The notes beneath the pieces are model-generated. The model was not told where the DNA came from. It ran no database searches and saw nothing but the letters and a program-made list of their open reading frames with translations. From positions 1 to 64,000 of the forward strand of contig JAUHQD010000015.1 in the NCBI GenBank assembly GCA_030418115.1: a stretch of 64,000 nt of DNA. Direction: 5' to 3'. Positions 49,755-59,849 of the stretch are shown one piece after another; the stretch's first letter is position 1; every line of letters begins with the position of its first letter. The stretch comes from Alteromonadaceae bacterium BrNp21-10. GTDB taxonomy: Bacteria > Pseudomonadota > Gammaproteobacteria > Enterobacterales > Alteromonadaceae. A program made the position numbers and the translations under genes.

Positions 49755-50982
49755 CATCATTCTCCCCATTATCTGAAGAACGACGACTGAAATTTAGTCG
49801 CTTACGCTTACCCGATACCACCTGTACATCTGCCATACGTAATTCAAAATCGATACGCATCAACAACCCCATGGCCATGGCCATAATGATCAGGCTGGAG
49901 CCACCATAGCTCACCAGCGGCAAGGTCAGGCCTTTGGTAGGCAAAATACCGGCGCTAGCACCAATATTGACTGCAGTTTGAAAACTAAACCAAATACCAA
50001 TGGCATAGGCTAAGTAACCTTCAAAAGGGCGCTCTTTAATCAATGCGCTATTGCCCAACTTTAAGGCCTTAATCACAATCCATAACAATAATGCCAATAC
50101 ACAGAGTACACCGGCAAAGCCCAGCTCTTCTGCCAGTATGGCCATAATGAAATCGGTATGAGCTTCGGGAAGGTATTCCAGTTTTTGCAAACTGTTACCT
50201 AACCCTTGACCAAAAATATCGCCACGGCCATAGGCCATAAGCGATTGTGTTAACTGATAACCACTACCAAAAGGGTCTTCCCACGGATCCATAAATGAGG
50301 TGACTCGAGCCAATCGGTATGGCGAGGTCAACACCAGAATCGCCACCGCTACCGCTCCGCTAAAAACTAAAGCAGCAAACTGCCAAATGCGTGCGCCGGC
50401 TAAAAAGAGCAAACCAATAGTGGTCGTTAACATCACCACTACGGTACCTAAATCAGGCTGCATTAATAACAACAAAGCTAAAACAAAGAACACAATCAAC
50501 GGCTTAATAAAGCCTTTAATATTTTCCGTTACTTCTTCATAGCGGCGTACTAAATAACCGGCTAAATAACAAAAGAAGAATAGCTTTGCCGGTTCCGCCG
50601 CTTGCACGGTAATGGGGCCAATAGCTAACCAACGGGTGCTACCGTTCACTGAACGGCCAATGACCAACACCGCCAGTAATAAAACAATCGCCGCCAACAG
50701 CAACCAAGTGTTGCTCCATTGCCACCAACGCATAGGGATTTGTAAGGTAATGGCAAAGGCAGAAATAGCCAGCACCATGTACACCATATGGCGTATCGCA
50801 AAATGAAATGGATTATTGAATAATCGAGTGGCAGCAGGCATTGATGCCGACGTCACCACCACAAAACTGATACTTAACAGCGCAATAGCAATCATCAAAA
50901 ACGCCATGTCATAGGGGCGATTATCACCTTCACCATGTTGACGATTAAATAACAAACGCATTTGTTCGGCGGCTATGTTCAT
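49747..50982 (-). CDS. ftsW: Lipid II glycosyltransferase FtsW
   Basis: FtsW is 411 residues with about ten membrane spans. It is a SEDS-family peptidoglycan polymerase that works with FtsI at the septum. Family motifs are VNGSTRWLAIGPITVQAAEP (about 113-132), LPEAHTDFIMAILAEELGF and LTLPLVSYGGSSLIIMAMAMG. A short charged tail ends EENDDE-like. It overlaps murD by ATGA. Confidence 0.97.
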   Translation of the reverse strand: MNIAAEQMRLLFNRQHGEGDNRPYDMAFLMIAIALLSISFVVVTSASMPAATRLFNNPFHFAIRHMVYMVLAISAFAITLQIPMRWWQWSNTWLLLAAIVLLLAVLVIGRSVNGSTRWLAIGPITVQAAEPAKLFFFCYLAGYLVRRYEEVTENIKGFIKPLIVFFVLALLLLMQPDLGTVVVMLTTTIGLLFLAGARIWQFAALVFSGAVAVAILVLTSPYRLARVTSFMDPWEDPFGSGYQLTQSLMAYGRGDIFGQGLGNSLQKLEYLPEAHTDFIMAILAEELGFAGVLCVLALLLWIVIKALKLGNSALIKERPFEGYLAYAIGIWFSFQTAVNIGASAGILPTKGLTLPLVSYGGSSLIIMAMAMGLLMRIDFELRMADVQVVSGKRKRLNFSRRSSDNGENDDE

Positions 50983-52277
50983 ACTAATGCCTCCACCAAC
51001 TGCGCAAAATGTTCACCTCGGTGCATATAATTGCGATACATATCTAAACTGGCACAAGCGGGTGAAAGTAATACCATGTCGTTAGCCGTGACCATCTTAG
51101 CGACCTGTGTAACAGCTGCAGATAAATCGGCCACACGAATACTGTCTTCACGTAAAACCGCTATTTTTTCGCCGTCTTTACCATAGGTAATCAACCCATC
51201 CAACTGCGTTAAAATTGGCTTAAGCTCGATTAAACTAGAACCTTTAGCATCACCACCGGCAAGTAAAATCATTTTGCCTTTGGCCTGAGGACGCAAACCG
51301 TTAATTGCCGCAATAGTGGCGCCGCTATTGGTAGCTTTAGAATCGTTGATCCAAATAGCGCCTAATTGATGCCCCACCACCTGACAACGATGAGGTAAGC
51401 CGCTAAAGCTTTTAGCCGCTTGAATTATTTTTTGCTGATCCGCACCAGCACAAAGTGCCAAAGCAGCAGCGGCCTGAATATTTAGCACATTGTGCTGACC
51501 ACTCAGTTGGCAGTCCTGCATATTCAGCCAAGGTTGGCCATTAAACAGGATATCGCCGCTGACATCATCAAAGCTGAATCCTTGATCCGATGCTGCCAGT
51601 CCAAAACTATGCTGCACTTCATCCTGTTCGCTAAAAGTATGGGTGTCATCACGATTAACCACGCAATGTTGCGCTTGGTGATAAATGGCTAATTTGGTTT
51701 GCTGGTAATGAGCAAAGTCGCGATAACGATCCATATGGTCATCGGTCACATTCAGTACGGTGGCCGCTAAAGGCATTAAACTACTTGTGGTTTCTAGTTG
51801 AAAACTGGAAAGTTCCAACACTACAAAGTCTGCTTGTTGCTGCAATAAACTTAATGCTGGCACACCGATATTGCCGCCAACAGCGACGTTAAATCCGCTT
51901 ATCTTCAGCATTTCAGCCAATAGACTCGTCACCGTAGTTTTGCCATTCGAGCCGGTTATGGCTAACACGGGTGTGTTATTAAAACGCGCAAATAATTCTA
52001 CATCGCCAATCACTTCAACACCTTGTTGTAGTGCGTATTGAATGGCTGGAGTGGCTAGTGCTACACCGGGACTGAGTACGATTAAATCAACCTCTGCCAA
52101 CAGCTGTTGGGACAAATCGCCTAATTGCACACTGACGCTTTCAGGCAACGACACCTGCCATTGTGGGCGGGTATCAAATGCCAAAATTTGTGCTTTTTGG
52201 CGCAACAAAAAGTCGACAACGGATTGGCCCGTTTGGCCCAATCCGATCACGGCAACTTTTTGATTGGCTAAATTCAC
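50979..52277 (-). CDS. murD: UDP-MurNAc-L-Ala--D-Glu ligase
   Basis: MurD is 432 residues and adds D-Glu. The Rossmann opening VAVIGLGQTGQSVVDFLL, the P-loop TGSNGKTTVTSLLAEML (about 110), NVTDDHMDRY and NDSKATNSGAT are all normal. It lies four bases after mraY and overlaps ftsW. Confidence 0.98.
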   Translation of the reverse strand: MNLANQKVAVIGLGQTGQSVVDFLLRQKAQILAFDTRPQWQVSLPESVSVQLGDLSQQLLAEVDLIVLSPGVALATPAIQYALQQGVEVIGDVELFARFNNTPVLAITGSNGKTTVTSLLAEMLKISGFNVAVGGNIGVPALSLLQQQADFVVLELSSFQLETTSSLMPLAATVLNVTDDHMDRYRDFAHYQQTKLAIYHQAQHCVVNRDDTHTFSEQDEVQHSFGLAASDQGFSFDDVSGDILFNGQPWLNMQDCQLSGQHNVLNIQAAAALALCAGADQQKIIQAAKSFSGLPHRCQVVGHQLGAIWINDSKATNSGATIAAINGLRPQAKGKMILLAGGDAKGSSLIELKPILTQLDGLITYGKDGEKIAVLREDSIRVADLSAAVTQVAKMVTANDMVLLSPACASLDMYRNYMHRGEHFAQLVEALV

Positions 52278-52281
52278 CCGT

Positions 52282-53364
52282 CTACCTCAGTTTCAATGTC
52301 GCTAGGCCAATAAGCACTAGCATTAACGAAATAATCCAAAAACGTACAATGACTCGCGGCTCCGGCCAGCCTTTTAATTCATAGTGATGATGAATAGGGG
52401 CCATACGGAAAATACGCTGACCACGTAATTTGTAAGAACCCACTTGTAATATCACCGACAGCGCCTCAATCACGAAGACTCCGCCCATAATAAACAACAC
52501 TAATTCTTGTCTAACTAACACCGCAATAATGCCTAAAGCACCACCCAGTGCTAATGAGCCAACATCGCCCATAAAAATCATTGCCGGATAAGTGTTAAAC
52601 CATAAGAAGCCCAAACCAGCGCCCACAATGGCGGTACACACAATCACCAGCTCGCTGGTCAATGCAATATAAGGAATGTTCAGATAACCAGAGAAATTCA
52701 CGTTGCCTGTTACATAAGCAAATACCGCAAAGGCACCTGCCACTAATATAGTGGGTACTATTGCTAGGCCATCTAAACCATCGGTAAGATTGACAGCATT
52801 GCTGGTGCCTACTAATACAAAGTAAGTTAATACGATGTACATGACGCCAAGTTGCGGCATAACTTCTTTAAAGAATGGGATCAGTAAGGCAGTTTCTGCT
52901 GGGTCTTGGTGTTGACTATATAAAAACAGCGCAACTCCAATAGCCACTAACGATAACCAAAAATACTTCCAACGGGCAATCAGGCCCTTAGGATCTTTAC
53001 GAATGACCTTACGATAGTCATCAACAAAACCGATGATGCCGTAGCTGATGATCACAAACAAGGTAGTTAACACATAACGGTTAGACAGGTCTGCCCACAG
53101 CAAGGTGCTACAAATAATCGCCGCCAAGATCAACACACCGCCCATAGTCGGCGTACCCGATTTGGCTAAGTGTGATTGTGGCCCGTCATCACGCACAGTT
53201 TGGCCAATTTGTAATTTCTGCAACCAGCGGATCATCGCTGGCCCCATGAAAATGGCTATTGCCAGCGCCGTTAAGGTACTCAAGATCGCCCGCAGTGTTA
53301 GATAGGAAAATACACTGAAACCCGGGTCAAATTGACGTAACCAGTCGGCCAACCAAATTAACAT
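52282..53364 (-). CDS. mraY: Phospho-MurNAc-pentapeptide transferase MraY
   Basis: MraY is 360 residues (same as E. coli) from the ATG at 53364, which overlaps the murF stop; an in-frame start five codons earlier is rejected. It has about ten membrane spans and makes lipid I from undecaprenyl phosphate. The active-site Asp-rich motif FVDDYRKV (about 115), [10 protein letters not shown] and the [15 protein letters not shown] loop are intact. Confidence 0.98.
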   Translation of the reverse strand: MLIWLADWLRQFDPGFSVFSYLTLRAILSTLTALAIAIFMGPAMIRWLQKLQIGQTVRDDGPQSHLAKSGTPTMGGVLILAAIICSTLLWADLSNRYVLTTLFVIISYGIIGFVDDYRKVIRKDPKGLIARWKYFWLSLVAIGVALFLYSQHQDPAETALLIPFFKEVMPQLGVMYIVLTYFVLVGTSNAVNLTDGLDGLAIVPTILVAGAFAVFAYVTGNVNFSGYLNIPYIALTSELVIVCTAIVGAGLGFLWFNTYPAMIFMGDVGSLALGGALGIIAVLVRQELVLFIMGGVFVIEALSVILQVGSYKLRGQRIFRMAPIHHHYELKGWPEPRVIVRFWIISLMLVLIGLATLKLR

Positions 53365-54755
53365 GCAATTGGCTCCCAACGCTGTTCAAGCTTTCCCACA
53401 GCGGATACCTCGATAGCAGCAACCACCAGCTCCATCTTGGCGCTGCGCGAGCCTTTAACCAAAATAGTGATATCTTGATGTTCGTCGGCTACTTGCAGTT
53501 CTAGATGGGCGATAAGTTCTTCAATTGTACTAAAGTGACGACCATTGCCGTTAAATACAGTGCTGGTGTGCTGACTTAACACGCCTAGGGTATAGAGGTT
53601 ATCAATACCTTGTTTTTTAGCATATTCGCCGACCTGTTCATGATAAAAACGTGCCCGTTCACCCAACTCGCCCATATCACCAAGAATAAGAATTCGGCGA
53701 CCAGCATAGCTGGCAATCAAATCGATAGCGGCGTTCACCGAAGCGACATTGGCGTTATAGGTATCATCAAACAAACGTACTTGATTCGTTAAGGTTTTTA
53801 GGTTTAAACGCCCTTTAACCTGTTGCATGTTCTCCAAGCCTAATTGCACATCTTCCAAGGATGCGCCAACGGACATCGCCAACGCAGCCGCCGAGGTAGC
53901 ATTAGCAATATTATGCATGCCAGGGATAGTCAGATTAATAAAGGCATTGCCCTCTGGCGTGAGTAACTCAAAACTGGCGCAACCATCTAAATTAAGCTGG
54001 CTATTACGGGCAGAGAAATCACAACCCGGCTCTACCGACACCCGGCGTACATTATTCACTTCAAGTTTGCCAGCCCAATAATCATGAAACTGGCTGTCGG
54101 CATTTAAAATGGCGATACCTTTTTCAGACAAGCCATTGAAAATTTCGCTTTTGGCACGAGCCACACCGAGTACACTGCCAAAACCTTGCAAATGCGCAGG
54201 TGTCGCATTCAAAATAGTTGCCACATCGGGCTTAACCAAATTACTGGTATAGGCAATTTCACCTAGATGATTAGCACCAAGTTCCATTACTGCATATTTA
54301 TGCTTTGACTCTAAACGCAATAACGTCAACGGCACACCGATGTCATTATTAAAGTTGCCTTGTGTGGCTAACACTTCACCTTTTCGAGAAAGGATTGAAG
54401 CAACCATTTCCTTAACGGTGGTTTTTCCACTGCTGCCAGTAATAGCCACTGTTTTTGGCGCAACACGCTGTTTTACTGCGGCACCTAATTGGCCAAGCGC
54501 CAAGCGAGTATCTGGCACCAAAATATACGGTAGGTTGGTTGCTACTGGTTCAGAGATAATTAGCGCACCAGCACCTTGTTGTTCTGCAACATCAACAAAT
54601 TTATGGCCATTAAAGTTCGGCCCGGTTAAGGCAATAAACAAGTCCTTCGGCTGAATAGTACGAGTATCCGTACTGACCCCCTTTATGTTGATATCCTCGC
54701 CATAAAGTGTGCCTTGTAGTTGATCTGCCACCCAACTGAGTGAAACTGAGATCAT
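53358..54755 (-). CDS. murF: UDP-MurNAc-tripeptide--D-Ala-D-Ala ligase
   Basis: MurF is 465 residues and adds D-Ala-D-Ala to the tripeptide precursor. The P-loop is [18 protein letters not shown] (about 105), with [11 protein letters not shown] and [19 protein letters not shown] also typical. It overlaps murE by ATGA and mraY by seven bases. Confidence 0.98.
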   Translation of the reverse strand: MISVSLSWVADQLQGTLYGEDINIKGVSTDTRTIQPKDLFIALTGPNFNGHKFVDVAEQQGAGALIISEPVATNLPYILVPDTRLALGQLGAAVKQRVAPKTVAITGSSGKTTVKEMVASILSRKGEVLATQGNFNNDIGVPLTLLRLESKHKYAVMELGANHLGEIAYTSNLVKPDVATILNATPAHLQGFGSVLGVARAKSEIFNGLSEKGIAILNADSQFHDYWAGKLEVNNVRRVSVEPGCDFSARNSQLNLDGCASFELLTPEGNAFINLTIPGMHNIANATSAAALAMSVGASLEDVQLGLENMQQVKGRLNLKTLTNQVRLFDDTYNANVASVNAAIDLIASYAGRRILILGDMGELGERARFYHEQVGEYAKKQGIDNLYTLGVLSQHTSTVFNGNGRHFSTIEELIAHLELQVADEHQDITILVKGSRSAKMELVVAAIEVSAVGKLEQRWEPIAC

Positions 54756-56239
54756 TGCTCCATCCCCTTTAATAGTTGTTTTACGTAGTCCCGCTCATCA
54801 TATTGCAAACGAGTATTATTGATTATTTGGTAATCTTCGTGGCCTTTACCGGCCAGTAGAATAATGTCTTGAGGCGACGCTTGAGCAATCGCTAATTGAA
54901 TCGCGCGTTTACGATCCAACTCAACTTGTACGCTCTGGGGTTCAGTACAACCTGCCAGAATATGTTCCACGATAAGTTGGGGATCTTCCGAGCGGCTATT
55001 GTCGTTGGTGACAATAACGCGATCGGCAAAACGTTCGGCAATTTCACCCATAATCGCGCGCTTACCTACATCCCTGTCACCACCACAACCAAACATGCAC
55101 CACAATTTGCCGTGACAATGTTCGCGAAGTGCGGTTAATGCCTGCATCAAACCATCAGGTGTGTGGGCATAATCCACCACCACATTGGCGTGGGAATTAC
55201 GAAATATTTCCATACGTCCAGTTACTGCATGTAACTGCGTGGCTACTTCGGCGATGCTATCAATATTGACACCTAGGCATAGCTGCGAACTTACTGCTGC
55301 TAGTAAATTTAAGACATTGAAGTGCCCCATCAAGGGGCTATCTAAGATGCAATCGCCCCAGGTGGATTGCACATGGATGTGACAACCGTTAGCGTGATAA
55401 TCCACTTTAGTGGCAATACAATATTCATAACGAGGATAGAGCGCTTTATCAAAACCAAAAAACACCGGACGCACCGCCACAGGGCGGTTTTCGAGCCACT
55501 GCATGGACTCCGCATCATGTTGATTCAACACCACATAGGCCAAGCCATGTTGTGCTAATAAACGGCGTTTGGCAGCAGCATATTCAGCCATGCTGCCGTG
55601 ATAATCCAAATGGTCGCGACTGATATTAGTAAATACCGCCACATCAATTTTTAATGCAGCAATACGCTGTTGCACCAAGGCATGAGAGGACGCTTCCAAG
55701 GCCACCATGGCCGCCCCATCGGCAGACAACTGATGTAATAGTTTCTGCATGGAGATGGCATCGGGCGTAGTATTTTGGGTTGTTTCAAGTTGCCCCATTA
55801 AACCTGCGCCTAAGGTACCAATAGTGCCTGCGACTGCACCCGTAGCCTGCCAAATTTGCGCCGCTAATTGGGTAGTAGAAGTTTTGCCATTGGTACCAGT
55901 CACGGCCAGCATTTTCATGGAATCCGCTGGATGGCGATAGAAGTGGCCAGCTAATTCACTGAGCTTTTGATCTAACTGATAAAAATGAATAATCAATGAG
56001 TGTTCACGCATAGTGACTTCACCATGGCGTTGTGACTCATCGGTTTGCGCCAAAATCACTTTAGCGCCTAAGCTAATCGCCTGTGGGATAAAATCACGGC
56101 CATCCAGCATATGCCCAACTACCGCTACAAACACTTTATGAATACTGACTAAACGGCTATCAAGCACCAATTCATCAATGTCGATGGCAGGTGCATTGAT
56201 GCCAAAAGGCGTTAACAAGCTTTGCAAATTAGTGATCAT
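54752..56239 (-). CDS. murE: UDP-MurNAc-L-Ala-D-Glu--diaminopimelate ligase
   Basis: MurE is 495 residues and adds the third amino acid of the stem peptide. The P-loop VTGTNGKTSTTQLAAQIW (about 114), the ISRDHLDYHGSMAEYAAAKR segment and VVDYAHTPDGL are normal. The meso-DAP recognition motif, DNPR in most MurE proteins, reads DNSR here (NDNSRSEDPQ, about 410). The Arg that contacts DAP is kept, so DAP is still the likely substrate. It overlaps ftsI and murF by ATGA. Confidence 0.97.
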   Translation of the reverse strand: MITNLQSLLTPFGINAPAIDIDELVLDSRLVSIHKVFVAVVGHMLDGRDFIPQAISLGAKVILAQTDESQRHGEVTMREHSLIIHFYQLDQKLSELAGHFYRHPADSMKMLAVTGTNGKTSTTQLAAQIWQATGAVAGTIGTLGAGLMGQLETTQNTTPDAISMQKLLHQLSADGAAMVALEASSHALVQQRIAALKIDVAVFTNISRDHLDYHGSMAEYAAAKRRLLAQHGLAYVVLNQHDAESMQWLENRPVAVRPVFFGFDKALYPRYEYCIATKVDYHANGCHIHVQSTWGDCILDSPLMGHFNVLNLLAAVSSQLCLGVNIDSIAEVATQLHAVTGRMEIFRNSHANVVVDYAHTPDGLMQALTALREHCHGKLWCMFGCGGDRDVGKRAIMGEIAERFADRVIVTNDNSRSEDPQLIVEHILAGCTEPQSVQVELDRKRAIQLAIAQASPQDIILLAGKGHEDYQIINNTRLQYDERDYVKQLLKGMEQ

Positions 56240-57960
56240 TGGTCACCTCGTTGTAAAGCAATCAATGAGGAAACAGGCTTATCATCTGGTGGGATATTCA
56301 GTAGTTGTAGTGCACCAGCCATAATTTTGGCAAACACCGGGGCAGCGGTATCACCGCCATAGTAGAGATCACCGCCCGGTTCATCGATTAATACCACCAC
56401 TGCAATTTGTGGATTGGATACCGGCGCTATGCCCGCAAATAAATTAACGTATTCTTCACCATAACCACCAGCAATAGCTTTACGACTAGTGCCGGTTTTG
56501 CCAGCAACACGGTACCCCGGAACCCGCGCTTTAGGAGCAGTGCCGCCCTCAAGCACCACATGTTCCATCATTGCTGTTACCGCTTTGGCATGGCGTTCGG
56601 ATATCACCCGCTCACCGGCAGGGGTTTCACCTTTAATGATATTCAATGGCCGTTTGATGCCGCCATTGGCCAAAATGCTATACATTCTGGCAATTTGCAT
56701 TGGTGTCACTGTGAGGTTATAACCAAAAGATAAAGTGGCTAACTCATGTTTCGACCAGCGGCTACGGTCATGAAAAATACCGCTGCTTTCACCGATCATA
56801 TTAGTACCGGTGTCGCCTACTAGACCCATTTCGTAATACAGATCAATTAAATGATTTTTAGGAACTGACAGGGCTAATTTTGATATACCCATATTACTGG
56901 ACTTACGAATAATGCCGGTCAGATCCAATGGACCGTAATTTTTAGAATCCTGCACCATGGCACCGCCTAAACGCATCCATCCCGGCGAGGTGTCAATCAC
57001 GGTATCTAATGTGGCCGAACCAAATTCCAATGCACTTATCACGGCAATAGGCTTAACCACAGAGCCTGGCTCAAAAGCATCGGTAATAGCCCGATTACGA
57101 ATACGATGAGCCGTTACGCCTTTACGGTTATTGGGATTAAACGAAGGTCCATTAACCATGGCCAACACATCGCCCGTATTGACATCGACAATCACGGCAG
57201 AGGCTGCCGCTGCATCATAAACGCTAATGGCTTTCTTGATTTCTTTGTAGGCTAAGGCCTGAATACGTTGGTCAATAGTCAGCTGCAGATCTTTAGAATC
57301 TTTACCTTCTTCTTGGGTAAGTATTTCCACCTGACGGCCTTTGCCATCGCGGCGAATGCGGCGGGTATCGGGGGTGCCGGTTAAGCGATCTTCAAATAAG
57401 CGCTCAATGCCTTCAATGCCCTGATCATCAATATTGGTAAAACCAATAAGCTGTGCAGACACTTCCCCTGTCGGGTAATAACGACGGGACTCGCGACGTA
57501 AATACACACCAGGAATATTGAGTTTATCCACGTACTCAGCCATGGCGGGAGTCACTTGACGTTGAATATAAACAAAGCGACGCTTAGGATCGCTAACTTG
57601 CTTCATCACTTTTTCTGCATCTTCGCCGAGTACTTCAGCAAGGGCACGCCAGCGGCGGGTATCCGCGAGGGCATTATTTTCGATGATGATTTTAGGGTCG
57701 GCCCACACCGCTTGCACGGGCACACTCACCGCTAACTCTTCACCGTTACGGTCGAGGATCATGCCACGATGGACAGCATCCGTACGGGTACGCAAAGTGC
57801 GATTATCACCTTGTTCAATTAATTGGTCCGGCGCAATCACTTGAATATAAGCGGCACGTGTAGCTAATCCCATAAACACAAAAATGACCGTACTGGTCAC
57901 TACTAGAAATCGCCATTGTAAAAGCCTAGGCTGTGCGGTGTTTTTTGCCTGCGCGGTCAT
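56236..57960 (-). CDS. ftsI: Septal peptidoglycan transpeptidase FtsI (PBP3)
   Basis: FtsI is 574 residues with one membrane span (about 17-36), a pedestal domain and a class B transpeptidase domain. The three catalytic motifs are in order: S-x-x-K in EPGSVVKPI (about 300), S-x-N in KSSNMG (about 350) and K-T-G in VAGKTGTSRK (about 485). It cross-links septal peptidoglycan with FtsW. It overlaps ftsL and murE by ATGA. Confidence 0.98.
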   Translation of the reverse strand: MTAQAKNTAQPRLLQWRFLVVTSTVIFVFMGLATRAAYIQVIAPDQLIEQGDNRTLRTRTDAVHRGMILDRNGEELAVSVPVQAVWADPKIIIENNALADTRRWRALAEVLGEDAEKVMKQVSDPKRRFVYIQRQVTPAMAEYVDKLNIPGVYLRRESRRYYPTGEVSAQLIGFTNIDDQGIEGIERLFEDRLTGTPDTRRIRRDGKGRQVEILTQEEGKDSKDLQLTIDQRIQALAYKEIKKAISVYDAAAASAVIVDVNTGDVLAMVNGPSFNPNNRKGVTAHRIRNRAITDAFEPGSVVKPIAVISALEFGSATLDTVIDTSPGWMRLGGAMVQDSKNYGPLDLTGIIRKSSNMGISKLALSVPKNHLIDLYYEMGLVGDTGTNMIGESSGIFHDRSRWSKHELATLSFGYNLTVTPMQIARMYSILANGGIKRPLNIIKGETPAGERVISERHAKAVTAMMEHVVLEGGTAPKARVPGYRVAGKTGTSRKAIAGGYGEEYVNLFAGIAPVSNPQIAVVVLIDEPGGDLYYGGDTAAPVFAKIMAGALQLLNIPPDDKPVSSLIALQRGDQ

Positions 57961-58277
57961 TTGAGCCGCACCACTATTTCGTCACTGGCCACCGGCCGAT
58001 GCATATCCAGTTTTTTGCGTACTGTAGTTTCGATACGATTATGTTCGGTGAGCACGGATTGCTCGAGAATAAGATGCCGCCATTCCACATCCAGTTGGTC
58101 ACGCTCCTGCATTAAGGATTCATGCACGATAGCCATTTGACGATTGTGGTGAGTGCTTAGGATGACGGCAACAGCACTGAGGATCATCAGAACAAACAAT
58201 AAAATACGCCATGGATGGTGTAACAATTCCATAAAAATAAGACCGGCGAGATTTATTTTCTGATTGCTTGGGCTCAT
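57957..58277 (-). CDS. ftsL: Cell division protein FtsL
   Basis: FtsL is 106 residues with one membrane span (about 23-40, [16 protein letters not shown]) followed by a leucine-zipper-like periplasmic coiled coil ([20 protein letters not shown]). FtsL is poorly conserved, but size, topology and position between rsmH and ftsI identify it. It pairs with FtsB. Confidence 0.93.
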   Translation of the reverse strand: MSPSNQKINLAGLIFMELLHHPWRILLFVLMILSAVAVILSTHHNRQMAIVHESLMQERDQLDVEWRHLILEQSVLTEHNRIETTVRKKLDMHRPVASDEIVVRLK

Positions 58278-59209
58278 ATTTTTTCAGCCACTCGCAAAAT
58301 CGAACTGCGTGAACGAGTATTGTCGCTCACTTCCTGCTGTGAAGGTTTAGTGGCTTTACCTATTAAGGTTAATGCTCGACTAGCATCCAGTTCTTTTTCG
58401 GTAATTGGAAAGCCAGGGGGGAAGCTTTTGCCACGGCTCTGTTCACGCATAAAGCGTTTTACCATGCGATCTTCTAAGGAATGGAAACTGATTACCGCTA
58501 AACGACCATTAGGCTTAAGCGCCGCTAACGCGCCTTTTAAGCCATCACGAATTTCATCTAACTCACTATTGATGTAAATACGTATCGCTTGAAAGCTGCG
58601 GGTTGCTGGATGCTTATATTTGTCTTTTACTGGCACAGCTTGATCAATTAACTCAGCTAATTGATGCGTGCGGGTAAGGGGCTGTTGGTCACGAGTAGTA
58701 ACAATGGCATGGGCAATACGTTTGCCAAATTTCTCTTCGCCAAATTCCTTGATCACTTGGGTAATATCTTGGGCATCGGCATATTTTAGCCATTCGGCAG
58801 CGCTGACACCTTTAGTAGTGTCCATGCGCATATCCAGCGGCCCGTCTCGTAAAAAGCTAAAACCACGGTCGGCATTATCTAATTGCGGCGACGACACCCC
58901 TAAATCCATCAACACGCCATCCACTTGACCACTAATATTCAGTGATTCAGCGACGTCGGCAAGTTGAGAAAAGGCAGTATGTACAATTTGAAAACGAGGA
59001 TCGTCGGCAAACGCTTCAGCGGCTTCGATAGCTTGAGGGTCACGATCTAAGGCAATTAAACGGCCATTGGCATTGAGTTGTTTTAGGATGACACGCGAAT
59101 GACCACCACGACCGAAGGTCGCGTCGATATAGATTCCATCGGGCTTAATATTAAGAGCCTCAACGGACTCTTGTAGTAGCACCGATTGATGGGCATATTC
59201 GCCACTCAT
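58274..59209 (-). CDS. rsmH: 16S rRNA m4C1402 methyltransferase RsmH
   Basis: RsmH (MraW) is 311 residues and methylates N4 of C1402 in the ribosomal P site. [13 protein letters not shown], the SAM loop [16 protein letters not shown] (about 27-42), [18 protein letters not shown] and the ending [14 protein letters not shown] are diagnostic. It starts on the mraZ stop codon and overlaps ftsL by ATGA. Confidence 0.98.
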   Translation of the reverse strand: MSGEYAHQSVLLQESVEALNIKPDGIYIDATFGRGGHSRVILKQLNANGRLIALDRDPQAIEAAEAFADDPRFQIVHTAFSQLADVAESLNISGQVDGVLMDLGVSSPQLDNADRGFSFLRDGPLDMRMDTTKGVSAAEWLKYADAQDITQVIKEFGEEKFGKRIAHAIVTTRDQQPLTRTHQLAELIDQAVPVKDKYKHPATRSFQAIRIYINSELDEIRDGLKGALAALKPNGRLAVISFHSLEDRMVKRFMREQSRGKSFPPGFPITEKELDASRALTLIGKATKPSQQEVSDNTRSRSSILRVAEKI

Positions 59210-59667
59210 TAATAAGAAAATTCCTTCAGTCGATCACTTTGTTCAAAATCCGCTGTTTGCTCAATTTCCATATCTGCACTGATTTGTTGTTGCCACAACT
59301 CAGCGTCCCATAACTCAAACTTATTCATTTGCCCCACCAACATAATGGATTTCTCCATGTGTGCATGTTGACGTAATGTAGCGGGCAGCAAGAAGCGACC
59401 ATTTTTATCCATTTCACCTTCGGTGGCATGGCCTAGAAGTAAACGTTGCATACGGCGTTCATGCTCATTCATACTCGACAGCTGGCTGAGTTTGAATTCA
59501 ACGTCTTCCCATTCGGGAAGTGGGTAGAGTAGTAGACAAGGTTGTTTTACATCTATGGTACAAACTAGTTGTCCCTGACAATCATCCAGCAAGGTCTGAC
59601 GATACCTTGTAGGTATCGTTAAACGACCTTTCACATCTAGATTGATTGCATTAGCGCTACGGAACAT
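59209..59667 (-). CDS. mraZ: Transcriptional regulator MraZ
   Basis: MraZ is 152 residues, built of two SpoVT-AbrB-like halves ([20 protein letters not shown] near 2-21 and [19 protein letters not shown] near 80-98). It is the first gene of the dcw cluster and, in E. coli, represses this cluster by binding TGGGN repeats ahead of its own gene. Matching repeats lie upstream here at 59692-59718. Its stop codon overlaps the rsmH start. Confidence 0.97.
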   Translation of the reverse strand: MFRSANAINLDVKGRLTIPTRYRQTLLDDCQGQLVCTIDVKQPCLLLYPLPEWEDVEFKLSQLSSMNEHERRMQRLLLGHATEGEMDKNGRFLLPATLRQHAHMEKSIMLVGQMNKFELWDAELWQQQISADMEIEQTADFEQSDRLKEFSY

Positions 59668-59691
59668 TCCCCATGCCTTTTGTTATTATTT

Positions 59692-59755
59692 GATCCACTT
59701 TCTACCACTATTACCCACAAAAGACAGTTTAGGTACCACCTTACCCACCTGTCAA
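59692..59755 (-). promoter_or_regulatory. mraZ promoter with MraZ-type repeats
   Basis: On the minus strand, TTGACA (59755-59750), an 18-base spacer and TAAACT (59731-59726) form a sigma-70 promoter. Just downstream, three boxes GTGGGTA (59718-59712), GTGGTAG (59708-59702) and GTGGATC (59698-59692) repeat with an exact 10-base period, the helical phasing known for MraZ operators. Two further GTGG boxes (59748, 59739) lie in the promoter spacer. Confidence 0.75.
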
Positions 59756-59849
59756 GGGAAATAAAGCCTATTTGCGGCACTTGCAACTTCAGCAAGATCA
59801 GTCTTGAATGAAAGCTATTGAATTCATTGAATAACATGGCCAAACACCG

